Below, piece after piece: positions 38,133-48,191 of a stretch of DNA of 64,000 nt (its first letter is position 1; each line of letters opens with the position of its first letter). Made by a program: the position numbers and the translations under genes. Under the pieces are notes generated by a model. That model ran no database searches and had not been told where the DNA came from. It saw nothing but the letters and a program-made list of their open reading frames with translations. This DNA is from Vibrio pomeroyi (GTDB taxonomy: Bacteria > Pseudomonadota > Gammaproteobacteria > Enterobacterales > Vibrionaceae), in contig NZ_AP025506.1 in the NCBI RefSeq assembly GCF_024347595.1, positions 1-64,000 of the forward strand. The letters are read 5' to 3'.

Positions 38133-39239
38133 TTACAGCTTAGGTGTTTCAGCAGGTGGAGTGATTGCATCACTTTCAACAACCTTAACTTTGGCACCGT
38201 TACTTAGACGTACTTGGCCAGAAGTTACAACCGTATCGCCTGCTTTCACGCCTTCAAGGATGTGTGCAATATCAGCTGTACGCTCACCTACTTTTACAAC
38301 ATGTTGAGCAACACGTTGAACGCCGTCTTCTTCAGTTAGGATGTAAACATTGTCACCGTATAGAGTGAAAGTAATCGCTGTTTGAGGCAGAGTTACTTGG
38401 TTCTCTAGTTTAGGCAGAATGATGTTAGCGCGAGCGAACATACCGCTACGAAGCTTGCCATCATTGTTTGGAATGTCTGCTTGAACTTGGATAAGACCAC
38501 TTTGGATGCTTACTGCTGGTTCAATCGCACTGATAGAGCCTTCAAACGGTTTTTCTGGGTAAGCATCAACAAAGATGTCGATCGCTTGTCCAACATTGAT
38601 GCGAGAGATATCAGTTTGAGAAACCGTGAAGCGCAGGCGCATAACACTTGTGTCTTCTAAGCGAACGATATCAGTACCTGATTGTAGGTATTGACCTAGA
38701 TAAACGTTACGAATACCAACCGTGCCATCGAATGGTGCGCGAATTTCACGACGTTCGATAGAGGCTTTCAGGCTTTCAATGTCAGCAGATAGAGAGAAGT
38801 AGTTCGCTTCTGCTTCATCGTATGCTTCTTTAGAGATAGAACCTTTCTTGAATAGACCTTGGTAACGCTTGTACTTAGCTTTCGCTGCAGGCAAGCGAGC
38901 TTGAGAACTCTTAAGGTTCGCTTTTTCTACGTCAGAATCTAGGCGAACTAATTGTTGGCCACTCTTAACGTCAGTACCTGACTCAAAAGAGATCTGGTCA
39001 ATAACACCGCTGGTTTCGTTTGCTAGTGTCACACCTTGGTTAGGCTCAATGAAGCCGATAGCTTCAATTACCGGAACCCAATCGATCGGCTGAACTTCAG
39101 TTACCGTTACTGGAAATTCTGGTTCAGGGCGGTTGGCCATATACTCAGCAATTTTTTGTTGTTTGAACATGTTGAACCCAATAACGCTGCCGAAAAGAAT
39201 TACAGCGATGAGTAACATGAAGAAAGTCCACTTTTTCAT
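38133..39239 (-). CDS. vexA: RND efflux periplasmic adaptor VexA
   Basis: This membrane fusion protein links the RND pump VexB to TolC. It has 368 residues from the ATG at 39239, with an N-terminal membrane anchor (MKKWTFFMLLIAVILFGSVI). The lipoyl halves lie around NETSGVIDQISFESGTDVKS and REIRAPFDGTVGIRNV, separated by a short coiled-coil hairpin (about 100-160), and beta-barrel domains follow. A TTG three codons upstream is an alternative start. It sits between vexR and vexB on one strand with gaps of 18 and 11 bp. Confidence 0.92.
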   Translation of the reverse strand: MKKWTFFMLLIAVILFGSVIGFNMFKQQKIAEYMANRPEPEFPVTVTEVQPIDWVPVIEAIGFIEPNQGVTLANETSGVIDQISFESGTDVKSGQQLVRLDSDVEKANLKSSQARLPAAKAKYKRYQGLFKKGSISKEAYDEAEANYFSLSADIESLKASIERREIRAPFDGTVGIRNVYLGQYLQSGTDIVRLEDTSVMRLRFTVSQTDISRINVGQAIDIFVDAYPEKPFEGSISAIEPAVSIQSGLIQVQADIPNNDGKLRSGMFARANIILPKLENQVTLPQTAITFTLYGDNVYILTEEDGVQRVAQHVVKVGERTADIAHILEGVKAGDTVVTSGQVRLSNGAKVKVVESDAITPPAETPKL

Positions 39240-39257
39240 TATGGTCAAAACTCCGAT

Positions 39258-39839
39258 CTAGTGTTTAATTATTGCATCCCAACTGGCTTCAATGGCGGCT
39301 TCTAATGCTGCCTCGTCTAGTTGGTAAAATCCTAAAGAATGCTTTCGCGCTAGAGATACACTAGCCGCTAAGCTCAAGCCGCTTAATACTTCATTATGAA
39401 GCGGTTTAAACAGTCCTTGCTCTTTGCCCTCATTGAATAGCAGCTCAACTTGGGCAAACATTTCGCGTTCTAGTTCCCTGAAGTTTAGGCTATTTGTGAT
39501 GGGTAAAGAGTCATACTGAACCCGATTTTTAATCGCAGCTAAATTCGTTCCCGCTAAGTCCCATATATTTAACCACATGGTTCTGTAGCGTTGCTTTATT
39601 GGGTCCGAATCATTAACTCCTTCTTGAACAGCATCTGCTACTCGTTGAGTTACGAGCACTCGAACGTCATCGATCAAATGATCCTTATCTTCGAAGTAGC
39701 GATAGATAGTGCCTGCAGCCACTCCCGCCTCTTTTGCTAGTTTTTGCATTGAGAGGCCTTGAAAACCGACCTCTGAAATTAGCTTCTCTGCTGCAGAAAG
39801 TATTTGTTGGCGTTTATCCTGAGGTGCATGAGTTGTCAT
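39258..39839 (-). CDS. vexR: TetR family regulator VexR
   Basis: VexR is a TetR-type regulator of the efflux operon. It has 193 residues from the ATG at 39839. The N-terminal helix-turn-helix is RQQILSAAEKLISEVGFQGL then AGVAAGTIYRYFEDKDHLI, which is typical of the family; the ligand domain follows from about residue 55. A reading 11 codons longer would run through the operator palindrome and is rejected because GGTGA precedes the ATG at 39839. It is first in the vexRAB operon, so it should regulate itself; V. cholerae VexR is reported as an activator of vexRAB. Confidence 0.92.
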   Translation of the reverse strand: MTTHAPQDKRQQILSAAEKLISEVGFQGLSMQKLAKEAGVAAGTIYRYFEDKDHLIDDVRVLVTQRVADAVQEGVNDSDPIKQRYRTMWLNIWDLAGTNLAAIKNRVQYDSLPITNSLNFRELEREMFAQVELLFNEGKEQGLFKPLHNEVLSGLSLAASVSLARKHSLGFYQLDEAALEAAIEASWDAIIKH

Positions 39840-39853
39840 ATTTACATCACCAG

Positions 39854-39876
39854 TGAATGAACGTTCATTCATTATA
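39854..39876 (-). promoter_or_regulatory. VexR operator palindrome and vexRAB -10 element
   Basis: TGAATGAACGTTCATTCA (39854-39871) is a perfect 18-bp palindrome. It directly follows a TATAAT -10 hexamer on the minus strand (39871-39876), so it covers the transcription start, 15 bp upstream of the vexR ATG. TTGCAC is a possible -35 with a 19-base spacer. Confidence 0.75.
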
Positions 39877-40019
39877 GCCTAAGAACCATACACATGTGCA
39901 ACAAAGTTTTACATAAATGACGTAAAATTCTTGTAGAAGAGAACATAGCTTTCGTGGAGTTGCAGCATTATTATAGGCGCGCAACCAATTCGACCTTGTA
40001 AGAACAAATAGAGAATCAA

Positions 40020-42038
40020 ATGAAACTGAACCCAAGACAAGATGAAGCCGTGAAGTATGTTTCTGGCCCCTGCTTAGTATTAGCGGGCGCTGGATCAGGC
40101 AAAACACGTGTTATCACCAATAAAATTGCTTATCTGGTTCAGGAATGTGGCTACAAGGCACGTAACATCGCTGCGGTGACCTTTACCAACAAGGCTGCGC
40201 GTGAGATGAAAGAGCGTGTTGGTCAAACCTTAGGTAAAGGTGAGTCGAAAGGATTAATCGTTTCGACGTTCCACACCATGGGCTTAACGATTATTCGCCG
40301 TGAGTACAAAGCGCTGGGGCTTAAGGCGGGATTCTCTCTATTTGATGACCAAGACCAGTTGGCCTTATTAAAAGAGCTAACAGAAAAGCAGATCGATGGT
40401 GATAAGGATCTGTTGCGCGCTTTGATGAGTACTATTTCGAATTGGAAAAATGACATGCTGACGCCAGATCAGGCGAAAGCACGCGCTCAAGGTGAACAAG
40501 AGCAGCTATTTGCTTTCTGTTTTGAGATGTACCAAAAACAGATGAAGGCCTATAACGCACTCGACTTTGATGATTTGATTGCGATGCCGGTATTGCTACT
40601 CAAAACCAATCAAGAAGTACGCGAGCGTTGGCAGTCGCGTATTCGCTACCTATTGGTGGATGAATACCAAGATACCAACACCAGCCAGTACGAATTGGTT
40701 CGCCTACTGGTTGGAGAGCGCGGTCGCTTGACAGTGGTTGGTGACGACGACCAATCTATCTACTCATGGCGTGGCGCAAAGCCGCAAAACTTGGTGTTGT
40801 TGGGTGAGGACTACCCGAACCTTCGCCTTATTAAGCTCGAACAGAACTATCGCTCGACCAGTCGAATCTTGCGTGCCGCGAACATCTTGATCGCCAATAA
40901 CCCGCACGTTTATGAGAAGTCTCTATTCTCAGAGATCCCTGACGGTGAAAAGCTTAAGGTCCTGAATGCCAAAAACGAAGAACACGAAGCCGAACGTATT
41001 ACCGGTGAGATCATCGCACATAAGTTTTTGAACCGTACCGAATACAAAGATTATGCGGTGCTTTATCGCGGTAACCACCAATCGCGCCTGATTGAAAAAG
41101 CCTTGATGCAAAACCGTGTGCCTTACAAGATCTCTGGTGGTACTTCTTTCTTCGCTAGAGCAGAAATAAAAGACATCATGGCTTACCTGCGTGTGTTGGT
41201 GAACCCAGATGATGACAACGCTTTCTTACGTATTGTAAACACGCCGCGCCGTGAGATTGGCCCGGTTACGCTCGAAAAATTAGGCAGCTACGCCAACATG
41301 CGTGGTAAGAGCCTGTTTGAAGCCAGTTTTGAGATGGGCTTGGAACAAACGCTGACTGGCCGCGGTTTAGAAAACTTACGCCGATTCACTGATTGGATCG
41401 TTCGCATCTCAGATAACGCTGAACGTGGTAACACTGTGGATGCGGTTCGTGCGTTGGTTCGTGATATTAACTACGAAGATTGGTTATACGAAACCTCAGC
41501 AAGTCCAAAAGCCGCAGAGATGCGAATGAAGAACGTCTCTGATCTGTATAGCTGGATTGTGGCTGACCTAGAAGGTGACAACTACGATAAAGAAGAGAAA
41601 ACACTTCGTGAGGTTGTTCAACGCTTAACACTGCGTGACATGATGGAGCGTGGTGAAGATGATGACGATGCAGACCAAGTTCAACTAATGACGCTGCACG
41701 CATCGAAAGGTCTAGAGTTCCCTTATGTATTCTTGATGGGCACTGAAGAGGGCATCTTGCCGCACCAAACCAGTGTTGATGAAGGTAATGTAGAAGAAGA
41801 GCGTCGTCTTATGTATGTAGGGATTACTCGAGCACAGAAAGAGCTGACCTTTACTAAGTGCCGTGAACGTCGCCAGTATGGTGAATTGATTAAGCCAACA
41901 CAAAGCCGCTTCTTAGATGAATTGCCACATGATGATGTGGAATGGGAAAGCGTGAAGAAGCCACAGTCCGCTGAAGAGCGAATGGAGAAAGGGCAGGCGC
42001 ACATTGCTAACATTCGTGCGATGTTCAATAAGAAGTAA
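40020..42038 (+). CDS. rep: ATP-dependent DNA helicase Rep
   Basis: Rep is a 3'-5' superfamily 1A helicase that moves with the replisome and clears proteins from DNA. The 672 residues (673 in E. coli) contain Walker [20 protein letters not shown] near 22-40, motif Ia [13 protein letters not shown], motif [12 protein letters not shown], motif [16 protein letters not shown], motif [12 protein letters not shown], motif [13 protein letters not shown] and motif [14 protein letters not shown]. The N-terminus [20 protein letters not shown] separates it from UvrD. It lies after ilvYC as in E. coli, with ubiK and vexRAB in between here. Confidence 0.97.
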   Translation: MKLNPRQDEAVKYVSGPCLVLAGAGSGKTRVITNKIAYLVQECGYKARNIAAVTFTNKAAREMKERVGQTLGKGESKGLIVSTFHTMGLTIIRREYKALGLKAGFSLFDDQDQLALLKELTEKQIDGDKDLLRALMSTISNWKNDMLTPDQAKARAQGEQEQLFAFCFEMYQKQMKAYNALDFDDLIAMPVLLLKTNQEVRERWQSRIRYLLVDEYQDTNTSQYELVRLLVGERGRLTVVGDDDQSIYSWRGAKPQNLVLLGEDYPNLRLIKLEQNYRSTSRILRAANILIANNPHVYEKSLFSEIPDGEKLKVLNAKNEEHEAERITGEIIAHKFLNRTEYKDYAVLYRGNHQSRLIEKALMQNRVPYKISGGTSFFARAEIKDIMAYLRVLVNPDDDNAFLRIVNTPRREIGPVTLEKLGSYANMRGKSLFEASFEMGLEQTLTGRGLENLRRFTDWIVRISDNAERGNTVDAVRALVRDINYEDWLYETSASPKAAEMRMKNVSDLYSWIVADLEGDNYDKEEKTLREVVQRLTLRDMMERGEDDDDADQVQLMTLHASKGLEFPYVFLMGTEEGILPHQTSVDEGNVEEERRLMYVGITRAQKELTFTKCRERRQYGELIKPTQSRFLDELPHDDVEWESVKKPQSAEERMEKGQAHIANIRAMFNKK

Positions 42039-42072
42039 TGTTCTGATTGATTAGCGCTATATAGAAGACAAT

Positions 42073-42102
42073 AAAAAAGGTGACCTGATGGTCACCTTTT
42101 TT
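42073..42102 (+). terminator. Bidirectional terminator between rep and cytochrome c5
   Basis: AAAAAAGGTGACC pairs with GGTCACCTTTTTT around TGAT. Confidence 0.88.
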
Positions 42103-42134
42103 GAATTTGGCATTTTAAATTACAGATCGGTAAA

Positions 42135-42548
42135 TTACAGACCAGCAATCATGTGCTCGATAGCATCTTTGATTTCATCGTCTGAACAGTCCATACATGA
42201 ACCTTTCGCTGGCATTGCGTTGAAGCCGTTGATTGCGTGGTCAGCTAGGATATCGCGACCTTGAGCAATACGAGGACCCCAATCACCAGCATCACCAGTT
42301 TTAGGTGCGCCACTTACGCCAGATGCGTGACAAGCGATACAAAAGGTACCGTAAACTGCTGCGCCATCACGAGGGCCTGTTGGTTCTGCGGCTACTGGCT
42401 CACTGCCGACTAGGTATACTTGGCCAACTGGTTTGATGCGCTCAGCAATTGCATCTTGCTCTGCTTCGCTTAGGCCTGAAGCCATTGCACCAGTTGAAAA
42501 GGTTAAAACTGCGATGACAACGCTTAAAATTCGACGAGACATATCCAT
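42135..42548 (-). CDS. Cytochrome c5 family protein
   Basis: This is a small periplasmic monohaem cytochrome c, 137 residues from the ATG at 42548 (a second ATG two codons on is also possible). A signal peptide spans about 1-24 and ends TFSTGAMA|SGL. The haem site is CIACH in GAAVYGTFCIACHASGVSGA, the axial methionine is in NAMPAKGSC, and the cysteines in CMDC can form the disulfide seen in cytochrome c5. It likely shuttles electrons between the bc1 complex and a terminal oxidase. About 50 upstream codons that remain open have no family match. Confidence 0.9.
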   Translation of the reverse strand: MDMSRRILSVVIAVLTFSTGAMASGLSEAEQDAIAERIKPVGQVYLVGSEPVAAEPTGPRDGAAVYGTFCIACHASGVSGAPKTGDAGDWGPRIAQGRDILADHAINGFNAMPAKGSCMDCSDDEIKDAIEHMIAGL

Positions 42549-42846
42549 TAAACTCACTTTACATTCCCAAGGTAAGTACATGCTTACCAATTTATAGTGT
42601 TGGAGGGGTGTTTTGGCTTTAAGCAGTAAAGAGCAACTGTTAAACCAATGTAAATAATGGGTGATTATATCCCGATAAGTTGTTGCAATAAACAACAACT
42701 TATAAGCTGTGGCGGGTTGTAGTACTCAAATAAGGGGTTTATCACATATTAACTGTCGAAAAAGAGACCAAACAGAAAAAAAAGTTAAAAAAGTACTAGA
42801 CGGCATTGGGTGATATACGTATTATTCCACTCCGCCGACAGGGCAT

Positions 42847-42923
<77 letters not shown>

Positions 42924-42971
42924 TCCGGTCTCTTATTTCGGTAAGTGAGAAATTGGCAGAAAAGAAATAAT

Positions 42972-43048
42972 GGTGGCTATAGCTCAGTTGGTAGAGCCCT
43001 GGATTGTGATTCCGGTGGTCGCGAGTTCGAATCTCGTTAGCCACCCCA
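42972..43048 (+). tRNA. tRNA-His (GTG), copy 1
   Basis: A 77-nt tRNA including the encoded extra G(-1) at 42972 that pairs with the discriminator C. Anticodon GTG in TTGTGAT; CCA is encoded. Confidence 0.96.
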
Positions 43049-43124
43049 TTCTTTCTTTACAAAATATCGGTAGCTTCGGCTTCCAGTGTTGATTCACTAT
43101 CCCAAGAATCGATACAAAACTAGT

Positions 43125-43201
<77 letters not shown>

Positions 43202-43245
43202 CTATTTCAATAATCGCTTGTTAAGCGGTTATATAAAAAATTAGT

Positions 43246-43322
43246 GGTGGCTATAGCTCAGTTGGTAGAGCCCTGGATTGTGATTCCGGTGGTCGCGAGT
43301 TCGAATCTCGTTAGCCACCCCA
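43246..43322 (+). tRNA. tRNA-His (GTG), copy 2
   Basis: Identical to the first tRNA-His copy, including G(-1) at 43246 and CCA. It forms a duplicated His-Pro pair with the tRNA-Pro gene that follows. Confidence 0.96.
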
Positions 43323-43377
43323 TTAATTTTGGTAGCTTCTTTGAAGTTCCCAGTTTGAGAAATCAGACGAAACGTCT

Positions 43378-43454
<77 letters not shown>

Positions 43455-43462
43455 CCTTTAAG

Positions 43463-43493
43463 AAAGCTCATCAGAAATGATGAGCTTTTTTTT
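43463..43493 (+). terminator. Terminator of the tRNA operon, repeat copy 1
   Basis: AAAGCTCATCA pairs with TGATGAGCTTT around a GAAA loop and is followed by a T-run. The same hairpin recurs in the next two repeat units. Confidence 0.88.
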
Positions 43494-43572
43494 CATCTGT
43501 AGATCACAGATTGGAACCCAAGTGGGGTTCGCCTGATGTTCAAAGGATCTCTCTTCACTGACCGCCTCTAAG

Positions 43573-43602
43573 AAAGCTCATCAGAAATGATGAGCTTTTT
43601 TT
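43573..43602 (+). terminator. Terminator hairpin, repeat copy 2
   Basis: The stem and GAAA loop are the same as in copy 1, followed by a T-run. Confidence 0.8.
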
Positions 43603-43680
43603 CATCTGTAGATCACAGATTGGAACCCAAGTGGGGTTCGCCTGATGTTCAAGGGTTTCTCTTCACTGACCGCCTTTAAG

Positions 43681-43711
43681 AAAGCTCATCAGAAATGGTG
43701 AGCTTTTTTTT
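43681..43711 (+). terminator. Terminator hairpin, repeat copy 3
   Basis: Same hairpin with one changed stem base (ATGGTGAG in place of ATGATGAG), giving a G-T pair, followed by a T-run. Confidence 0.78.
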
Positions 43712-43790
43712 CATCTGTAGATCACAGATTGGAACCTAAGTGGGGTTCGCCTGATGTTCAAAGAATGTCTCTTCACCGATCACTTAAGAA

Positions 43791-44637
43791 GCCTCAACTA
43801 GCCGTCCGCGCCAGGAATAACAAGGCTTTTTTGCGTCTGGAATTTAGATAATTTGGTACCAAGAGGGCTGCGGTCTTGATCGCGAGTCCAGTTCGACTCG
43901 CCTCTCTTTAGTAAACTCCTTTTATAAGTAAGAATCCCACCTTCGATCTCCTCGATTATTACGTCTTTATAGAGGCGCTCCATTTATCAAATGAAAAGAT
44001 CTATATCTAATTTTATATAAAATAACCGTTCAATAATTCGACAAACTAATAGGTCTGGTCTAGAGATTTTTGTGAAAAGTTGAATTTGGTTCTTAATCTG
44101 CCCACTAAGGCATGTATTTGACAGCTTTCTTCCTATCAAGCACTTCAAAAAATCATCTAATTTATTAAGCCTTTGGGTTGCTTGTCTTCTATTTAGATAA
44201 GTAATGAAAATGGTTAAATATGTGGTCAATATAATCCTATCTAGTTGTTTTGTTTGTTTAAATTAACAAAGTTAGCGTTTGTTTCTATAGTGTTAATTGT
44301 TTTTTGGAATAATTATTTGTTTTTATTGAATGGTAGTGAGATCTGCTTTGAACCACAGGTTTAGGTCTACAAGTAAGTAGTGGTAAGGGGTTTGTGAGCA
44401 TTTATTACCGCTAATATAATGTTGATTTTTCTTACTATATGCTCTTTGGGTGAATAGTTATGTGTCACTTTTGCTTGCTAAGCGTTTAATGTCGACTTTT
44501 TATCCTATTTTTGTTGCTTTTCTGTGAATTATTTGCCAAATTGTCAACCGTATAAAATATCAGAACAATATTCTGGTAAGAATGGATTCAATTTTGCAGA
44601 CAGGGCAGAAAGCCGCCAAAGCAGTAGAGGTCTGGTA
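43791..44637. other. AT-rich non-coding gap before the peptide transporter
   Basis: No supported gene. The first part (to about 43915) looks like a strongly changed extra copy of the tRNA-Pro repeat: AAGCCT...AGGCTTTTTT at 43788-43831 mirrors the terminator position, and GCGAGTCCAGTTCGACTCGC at 43880-43899 is T-arm-like. From 43985 to 44637 the DNA is distinctly AT-rich. Short open frames on the minus strand have no ribosome binding site and no recognisable family. The promoter of the transporter operon should lie here, but I cannot place it. Confidence 0.5.
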
Positions 44638-46365
44638 ATGTCACTTTTAGAAGTAAAAAATCTTCGTATCGAATACCCATCTCGTCATGGAGTTCACGCC
44701 GCCGTTAAATCGCTTTCGTTCAACATTGAACGTGGTGAGATCGTTGGTGTTGTAGGCGAGTCTGGTGCTGGTAAATCAACAGTAGGTAATGCTGTTATCG
44801 ATTTGCTGAGCCCTCCCGGCCGCATTGCTAGCGGCGAGGTATTTCTGGATGGCGAAAAAGTCTCAGGCTTATCTCCTGAACAGATGCGTTCTGTTCGCGG
44901 CTCAAAGATTGGTTTTATCTTCCAAGATCCAATGACGTCTCTTAACCCTCTATTCACAGTAGAACAGCAGTTAAAAGAGACGATTCATGCCAACATGAAG
45001 GTTTCGGATCAAGAAGCCTACCAGCGTTCATTAGACTTGATGAACCAAGTGGGTATCCCACAACCGGAAAACCGTTTAAAGCAGTACCCACACCAATTCT
45101 CTGGCGGTATGCGTCAGCGTGTAGTTATCGCGATCGCATTGGCAGGTGAACCTGACCTTATCATCGCAGATGAACCAACAACGGCACTGGATGTGTCTAT
45201 TCAAGACCAAATTTTAGGTTTGATTCGCGATCTATGTATTAAGAAAAACGTAGGTTGTATGTTGGTAACGCACGACATGGGCGTGGTATCTAACGTTACC
45301 GACCGCGTAGCCGTTATGTATCGTGGTGACTTAGTTGAGTTTGGCCCAACAGCGAAAGTGCTGGGCACTCCTGAACACCCATATACACACAGCCTTATCT
45401 CTGCGGTGCCTCGTTCAGATCGCAAACTCGATCGTTTCCCTCTTGTTAGCTACATCGAAGAAGCACAAGAGATGGAACCACTGGATGTAAAAAACCACTG
45501 GTTAGGTCAAAGCCAAGATCACCGTGATTACACTGGCCCACTGTTGAACGTTGAGAACGTAAACCTGCGCTTCACCACTAAAGATTCATTCTTTGAGAGC
45601 CGTCGTGAGTACGTTCAGGCGTCAAACAACGTGAGCTTTGAAGTACATGAAGGCGAAACGTTTGGTCTAGTAGGTGAATCAGGTTCAGGTAAATCAACAA
45701 TTGCTCGTGTGATTGCTGGCTTATACGCACCGAACTCAGGCAAGGTAACGTTTGAAGGCGTTGATCTTACTGGTCTGAAATCTGAAAAAGAGCGTCGCCC
45801 TATGCGTCGTCAAATGCAGATGGTTTTCCAAAACCCTTACACATCAATGAACCCTCGAATGAAGATATTCGACATCATTGCTGAACCTATCCGATTCCAT
45901 AAGCTTACTCGCAACGAAAATGAAACTCGTCAGATCGTGAACGACCTGCTAGAGCATGTTGGTTTAGGCAAGATGGCAGGGGTGAAGTACCCGCATGAAT
46001 TCTCAGGTGGTCAACGTCAGCGTATTTCTATCGCTCGCGCTTTGGCAACTCGTCCGCGTCTTTTGATTTGTGATGAACCAACATCGGCACTGGATGTGTC
46101 GGTACAGGCTCAGATCCTTAACCTACTAAAAGACTTACAAGACGAGCTAAACCTAACCATGCTGTTCATCAGTCACGATCTACCGGTTATTCGCCAAATG
46201 TGTGACCGTGTTGGTGTGATGCAAATGGGAGAACTATTGGAAGTAGCGCCAACAGAGCAGCTGTTCCAATCGCCTCAGCATGAATACAGCAAACATCTGA
46301 TTTCTTTAATGCCTGAATTTACAGGTTTAAGAGAAGAAAAAGCAGTGGCACAAGCCGCGGTATAA
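44638..46365 (+). CDS. Peptide ABC transporter, fused dual ATP-binding protein (DppD-DppF type)
   Basis: Two ATPase domains that are separate DppD and DppF proteins in E. coli are fused here in 575 residues. Domain 1 has Walker A GESGAGKST, signature YPHQFSGGMRQRV and Walker B LIIADEPTTALDVS. Domain 2 (from about 310) has GESGSGKST, YPHEFSGGQRQRISIARAL and LLICDEPTSALDVS. The oligopeptide-family tails (HPYTHSLISAVP and HEYSKHLISLMP) follow each domain. The ATG at 44638 with AGAGG upstream is preferred over an earlier in-frame start that adds 38 unrelated residues. It is the first of four transporter genes. Confidence 0.93.
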   Translation: MSLLEVKNLRIEYPSRHGVHAAVKSLSFNIERGEIVGVVGESGAGKSTVGNAVIDLLSPPGRIASGEVFLDGEKVSGLSPEQMRSVRGSKIGFIFQDPMTSLNPLFTVEQQLKETIHANMKVSDQEAYQRSLDLMNQVGIPQPENRLKQYPHQFSGGMRQRVVIAIALAGEPDLIIADEPTTALDVSIQDQILGLIRDLCIKKNVGCMLVTHDMGVVSNVTDRVAVMYRGDLVEFGPTAKVLGTPEHPYTHSLISAVPRSDRKLDRFPLVSYIEEAQEMEPLDVKNHWLGQSQDHRDYTGPLLNVENVNLRFTTKDSFFESRREYVQASNNVSFEVHEGETFGLVGESGSGKSTIARVIAGLYAPNSGKVTFEGVDLTGLKSEKERRPMRRQMQMVFQNPYTSMNPRMKIFDIIAEPIRFHKLTRNENETRQIVNDLLEHVGLGKMAGVKYPHEFSGGQRQRISIARALATRPRLLICDEPTSALDVSVQAQILNLLKDLQDELNLTMLFISHDLPVIRQMCDRVGVMQMGELLEVAPTEQLFQSPQHEYSKHLISLMPEFTGLREEKAVAQAAV

Positions 46366-46459
46366 AAATCAGCAGGCTGGAGTTTAGCTTGCTAACAACA
46401 ATAAACAGACGCAAATACAACAACTAGGGATCTGGATTCCCGCATGAAGGAGTTATGCA

Positions 46460-48013
46460 ATGAAAACCATGAAAAGCAAATTAGCAGTAGCTTTAATGGC
46501 AGCTGGCCTAAGCTTTAGTGCAGCAGCAGCAGATATTACCGTTGGCTACGCAGCTGACCCAGTATCACTTGACCCGCACGAGCAGCTGTCTGGTGGCACA
46601 CTGCAAATGTCTCACATGGTGTTTGACCCTCTAGTACGTTTCACTCAAGAGATGGATTTTGAAGGCCGCTTAGCATCTAGCTGGGAGCGTGTTGATGAAA
46701 CGACTTTCCGCTTCAACCTACGTAAAGGTGTGAAATTCCACTCTGGTAACGAACTGACTGCTGATGATGTTGTGTGGACTTTTGAACGTCTACAAGCTTC
46801 TCCAGACTTTAAGTCTATCTTCACGCCATACGAAAAAATGGTCAAAGTGGATGACTACACAGTTGAGCTAGTATCAAAAGCGGCTTACCCACTAGTACTA
46901 CAAACAGCAACTTACATCTTCCCAATGGACAGCAAGTTCTACTCTGGCCAAACAGCGGAAGGTAAAGACAAGTCTGAGCTAGTTAAGCACGGTAACTCGT
47001 TTGCTTCGACTAACGTTTCAGGTACTGGTCCTTTCATCGTAACGCAGCGTGAGCAAGGCGTTAAAGTAACGTTCGAACGTTTCAACGATTACTGGGATAC
47101 AGAAACTGAAGGTAACGTAGACAAGCTAACACTTGTGCCAATCAAAGAAGACGCGACACGTGTTGCAGCACTTCTTTCTGGCGACGTTGATATGATTCAC
47201 CCAGTAGCACCAAACGATCACAAGCGTGTTAAAAACGCTAAGAACATCGATCTAGTAACGCTACCTGGTACTCGTATCATCACGTTCCAAATGAACCAAA
47301 ACAGCAACGAAGCTCTTAAAGATGTTCGCGTTCGTCAGGCGATTGTTCACGCAATCAACAACGAAGGTATCGTTAAGAAGATCATGAAAGGCTTCGCAAC
47401 AGCAGCTGGTCAGCAAAGCCCAACAGGCTACGCGGGTCACAACGAAGACCTAGTTCCTCGTTACGATCTGAAAAAAGCGAAAGAGCTGATGAAAGAAGCG
47501 GGCTACGAAGATGGCTTTACGCTAACTATGATGGCTCCAAACAACCGTTACGTGAACGATGCGAAAGTAGCGCAAGCGTCTGCGGCAATGCTGTCTAAGA
47601 TTGGTATCAAAGTTGATCTTAAGACTATGCCTAAAGCACAGTACTGGCCTGAGTTTGACCTATGTTCAGCAGACATGATGATGATCGGCTGGCACTCAGA
47701 TACAGAAGATTCAGCGAACTTCAACGAGTTCCTAACTATGACTCGTAACGAAGAGACTGGCCGTGGTCAATACAACTGTTCTGGTTACTCAAACCCAGAA
47801 ATGGATGCGATTGTAGAAGCTTCTAACACCGAAACTGACCCTGTTAAGCGTTCTGAAATGCTGAAAGGCGTTGAAGCAACTCTATACAACGACGCAGCTT
47901 TCGTACCGCTACACTGGCAAAGTGAAGCGTGGGGCGCGAAGTCTAACGTAGGTGCAGCAGACGTAGTAAACCCAATGGTTATGCCTTACTTCGGCGACCT
48001 AGTTGTAAAATAA
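46460..48013 (+). CDS. Peptide ABC transporter substrate-binding protein (SBP_bac_5)
   Basis: This is a periplasmic solute-binding protein of the dipeptide/oligopeptide/nickel family, 517 residues. The signal peptide is about 1-24 (MKTMKSKLAVALMAAGLSFS, then AAAA|DITVGYAADPVSLDPHEQ). Family landmarks are FRLRKGVKFHSGNELTADDVVW-like residues near 88-105 (here FRFNLRKGVKFHSGNELTAD), GTGPFIV near 190 and DVRVRQAIVHAINNEGIV near 292. It is 95 bp after the ATPase gene with AAGGAG before the start. The exact ligand (di-, oligopeptide or other) cannot be deduced. Confidence 0.93.
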   Translation: MKTMKSKLAVALMAAGLSFSAAAADITVGYAADPVSLDPHEQLSGGTLQMSHMVFDPLVRFTQEMDFEGRLASSWERVDETTFRFNLRKGVKFHSGNELTADDVVWTFERLQASPDFKSIFTPYEKMVKVDDYTVELVSKAAYPLVLQTATYIFPMDSKFYSGQTAEGKDKSELVKHGNSFASTNVSGTGPFIVTQREQGVKVTFERFNDYWDTETEGNVDKLTLVPIKEDATRVAALLSGDVDMIHPVAPNDHKRVKNAKNIDLVTLPGTRIITFQMNQNSNEALKDVRVRQAIVHAINNEGIVKKIMKGFATAAGQQSPTGYAGHNEDLVPRYDLKKAKELMKEAGYEDGFTLTMMAPNNRYVNDAKVAQASAAMLSKIGIKVDLKTMPKAQYWPEFDLCSADMMMIGWHSDTEDSANFNEFLTMTRNEETGRGQYNCSGYSNPEMDAIVEASNTETDPVKRSEMLKGVEATLYNDAAFVPLHWQSEAWGAKSNVGAADVVNPMVMPYFGDLVVK

Positions 48014-48030
48014 TCTAGCTTGCTAGAATC

Positions 48031-48056
48031 GAGAGCCTGAAGCTTTTCAGGCTCTC
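48031..48056 (+). promoter_or_regulatory. Intercistronic hairpin after the binding-protein gene
   Basis: GAGAGCCTGAA pairs with TTCAGGCTCTC around GCTT. No T-run follows, so it more likely protects the 3' end of the binding-protein mRNA, or partly terminates, than fully stops transcription. This would keep the binding protein more abundant than the permeases. Confidence 0.6.
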
Positions 48057-48191
48057 AAGTTATTAAGAAATAGATTTAAGTTTCGGTATTTGGTCTTCCT
48101 TCAGTCTGGCTAAATACCTTTTTTAAGACTGAATTTTGTTATCTAGTCGCGGATTTCGACTAGATAGTCATGGATAGATAAGGGGCAAGGA

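Noticed and set aside
43798..43983. A 61-codon minus-strand open frame next to the tRNA-Pro repeats
   Set aside because: It overlaps sequence that looks like a decayed tRNA repeat, and its codon use does not resemble the neighbouring genes.
43987..44229. An 80-codon minus-strand open frame in the AT-rich gap before the peptide transporter
   Set aside because: It starts with TTG, has no ribosome binding site, and shows no recognisable domain in DNA of biased composition.
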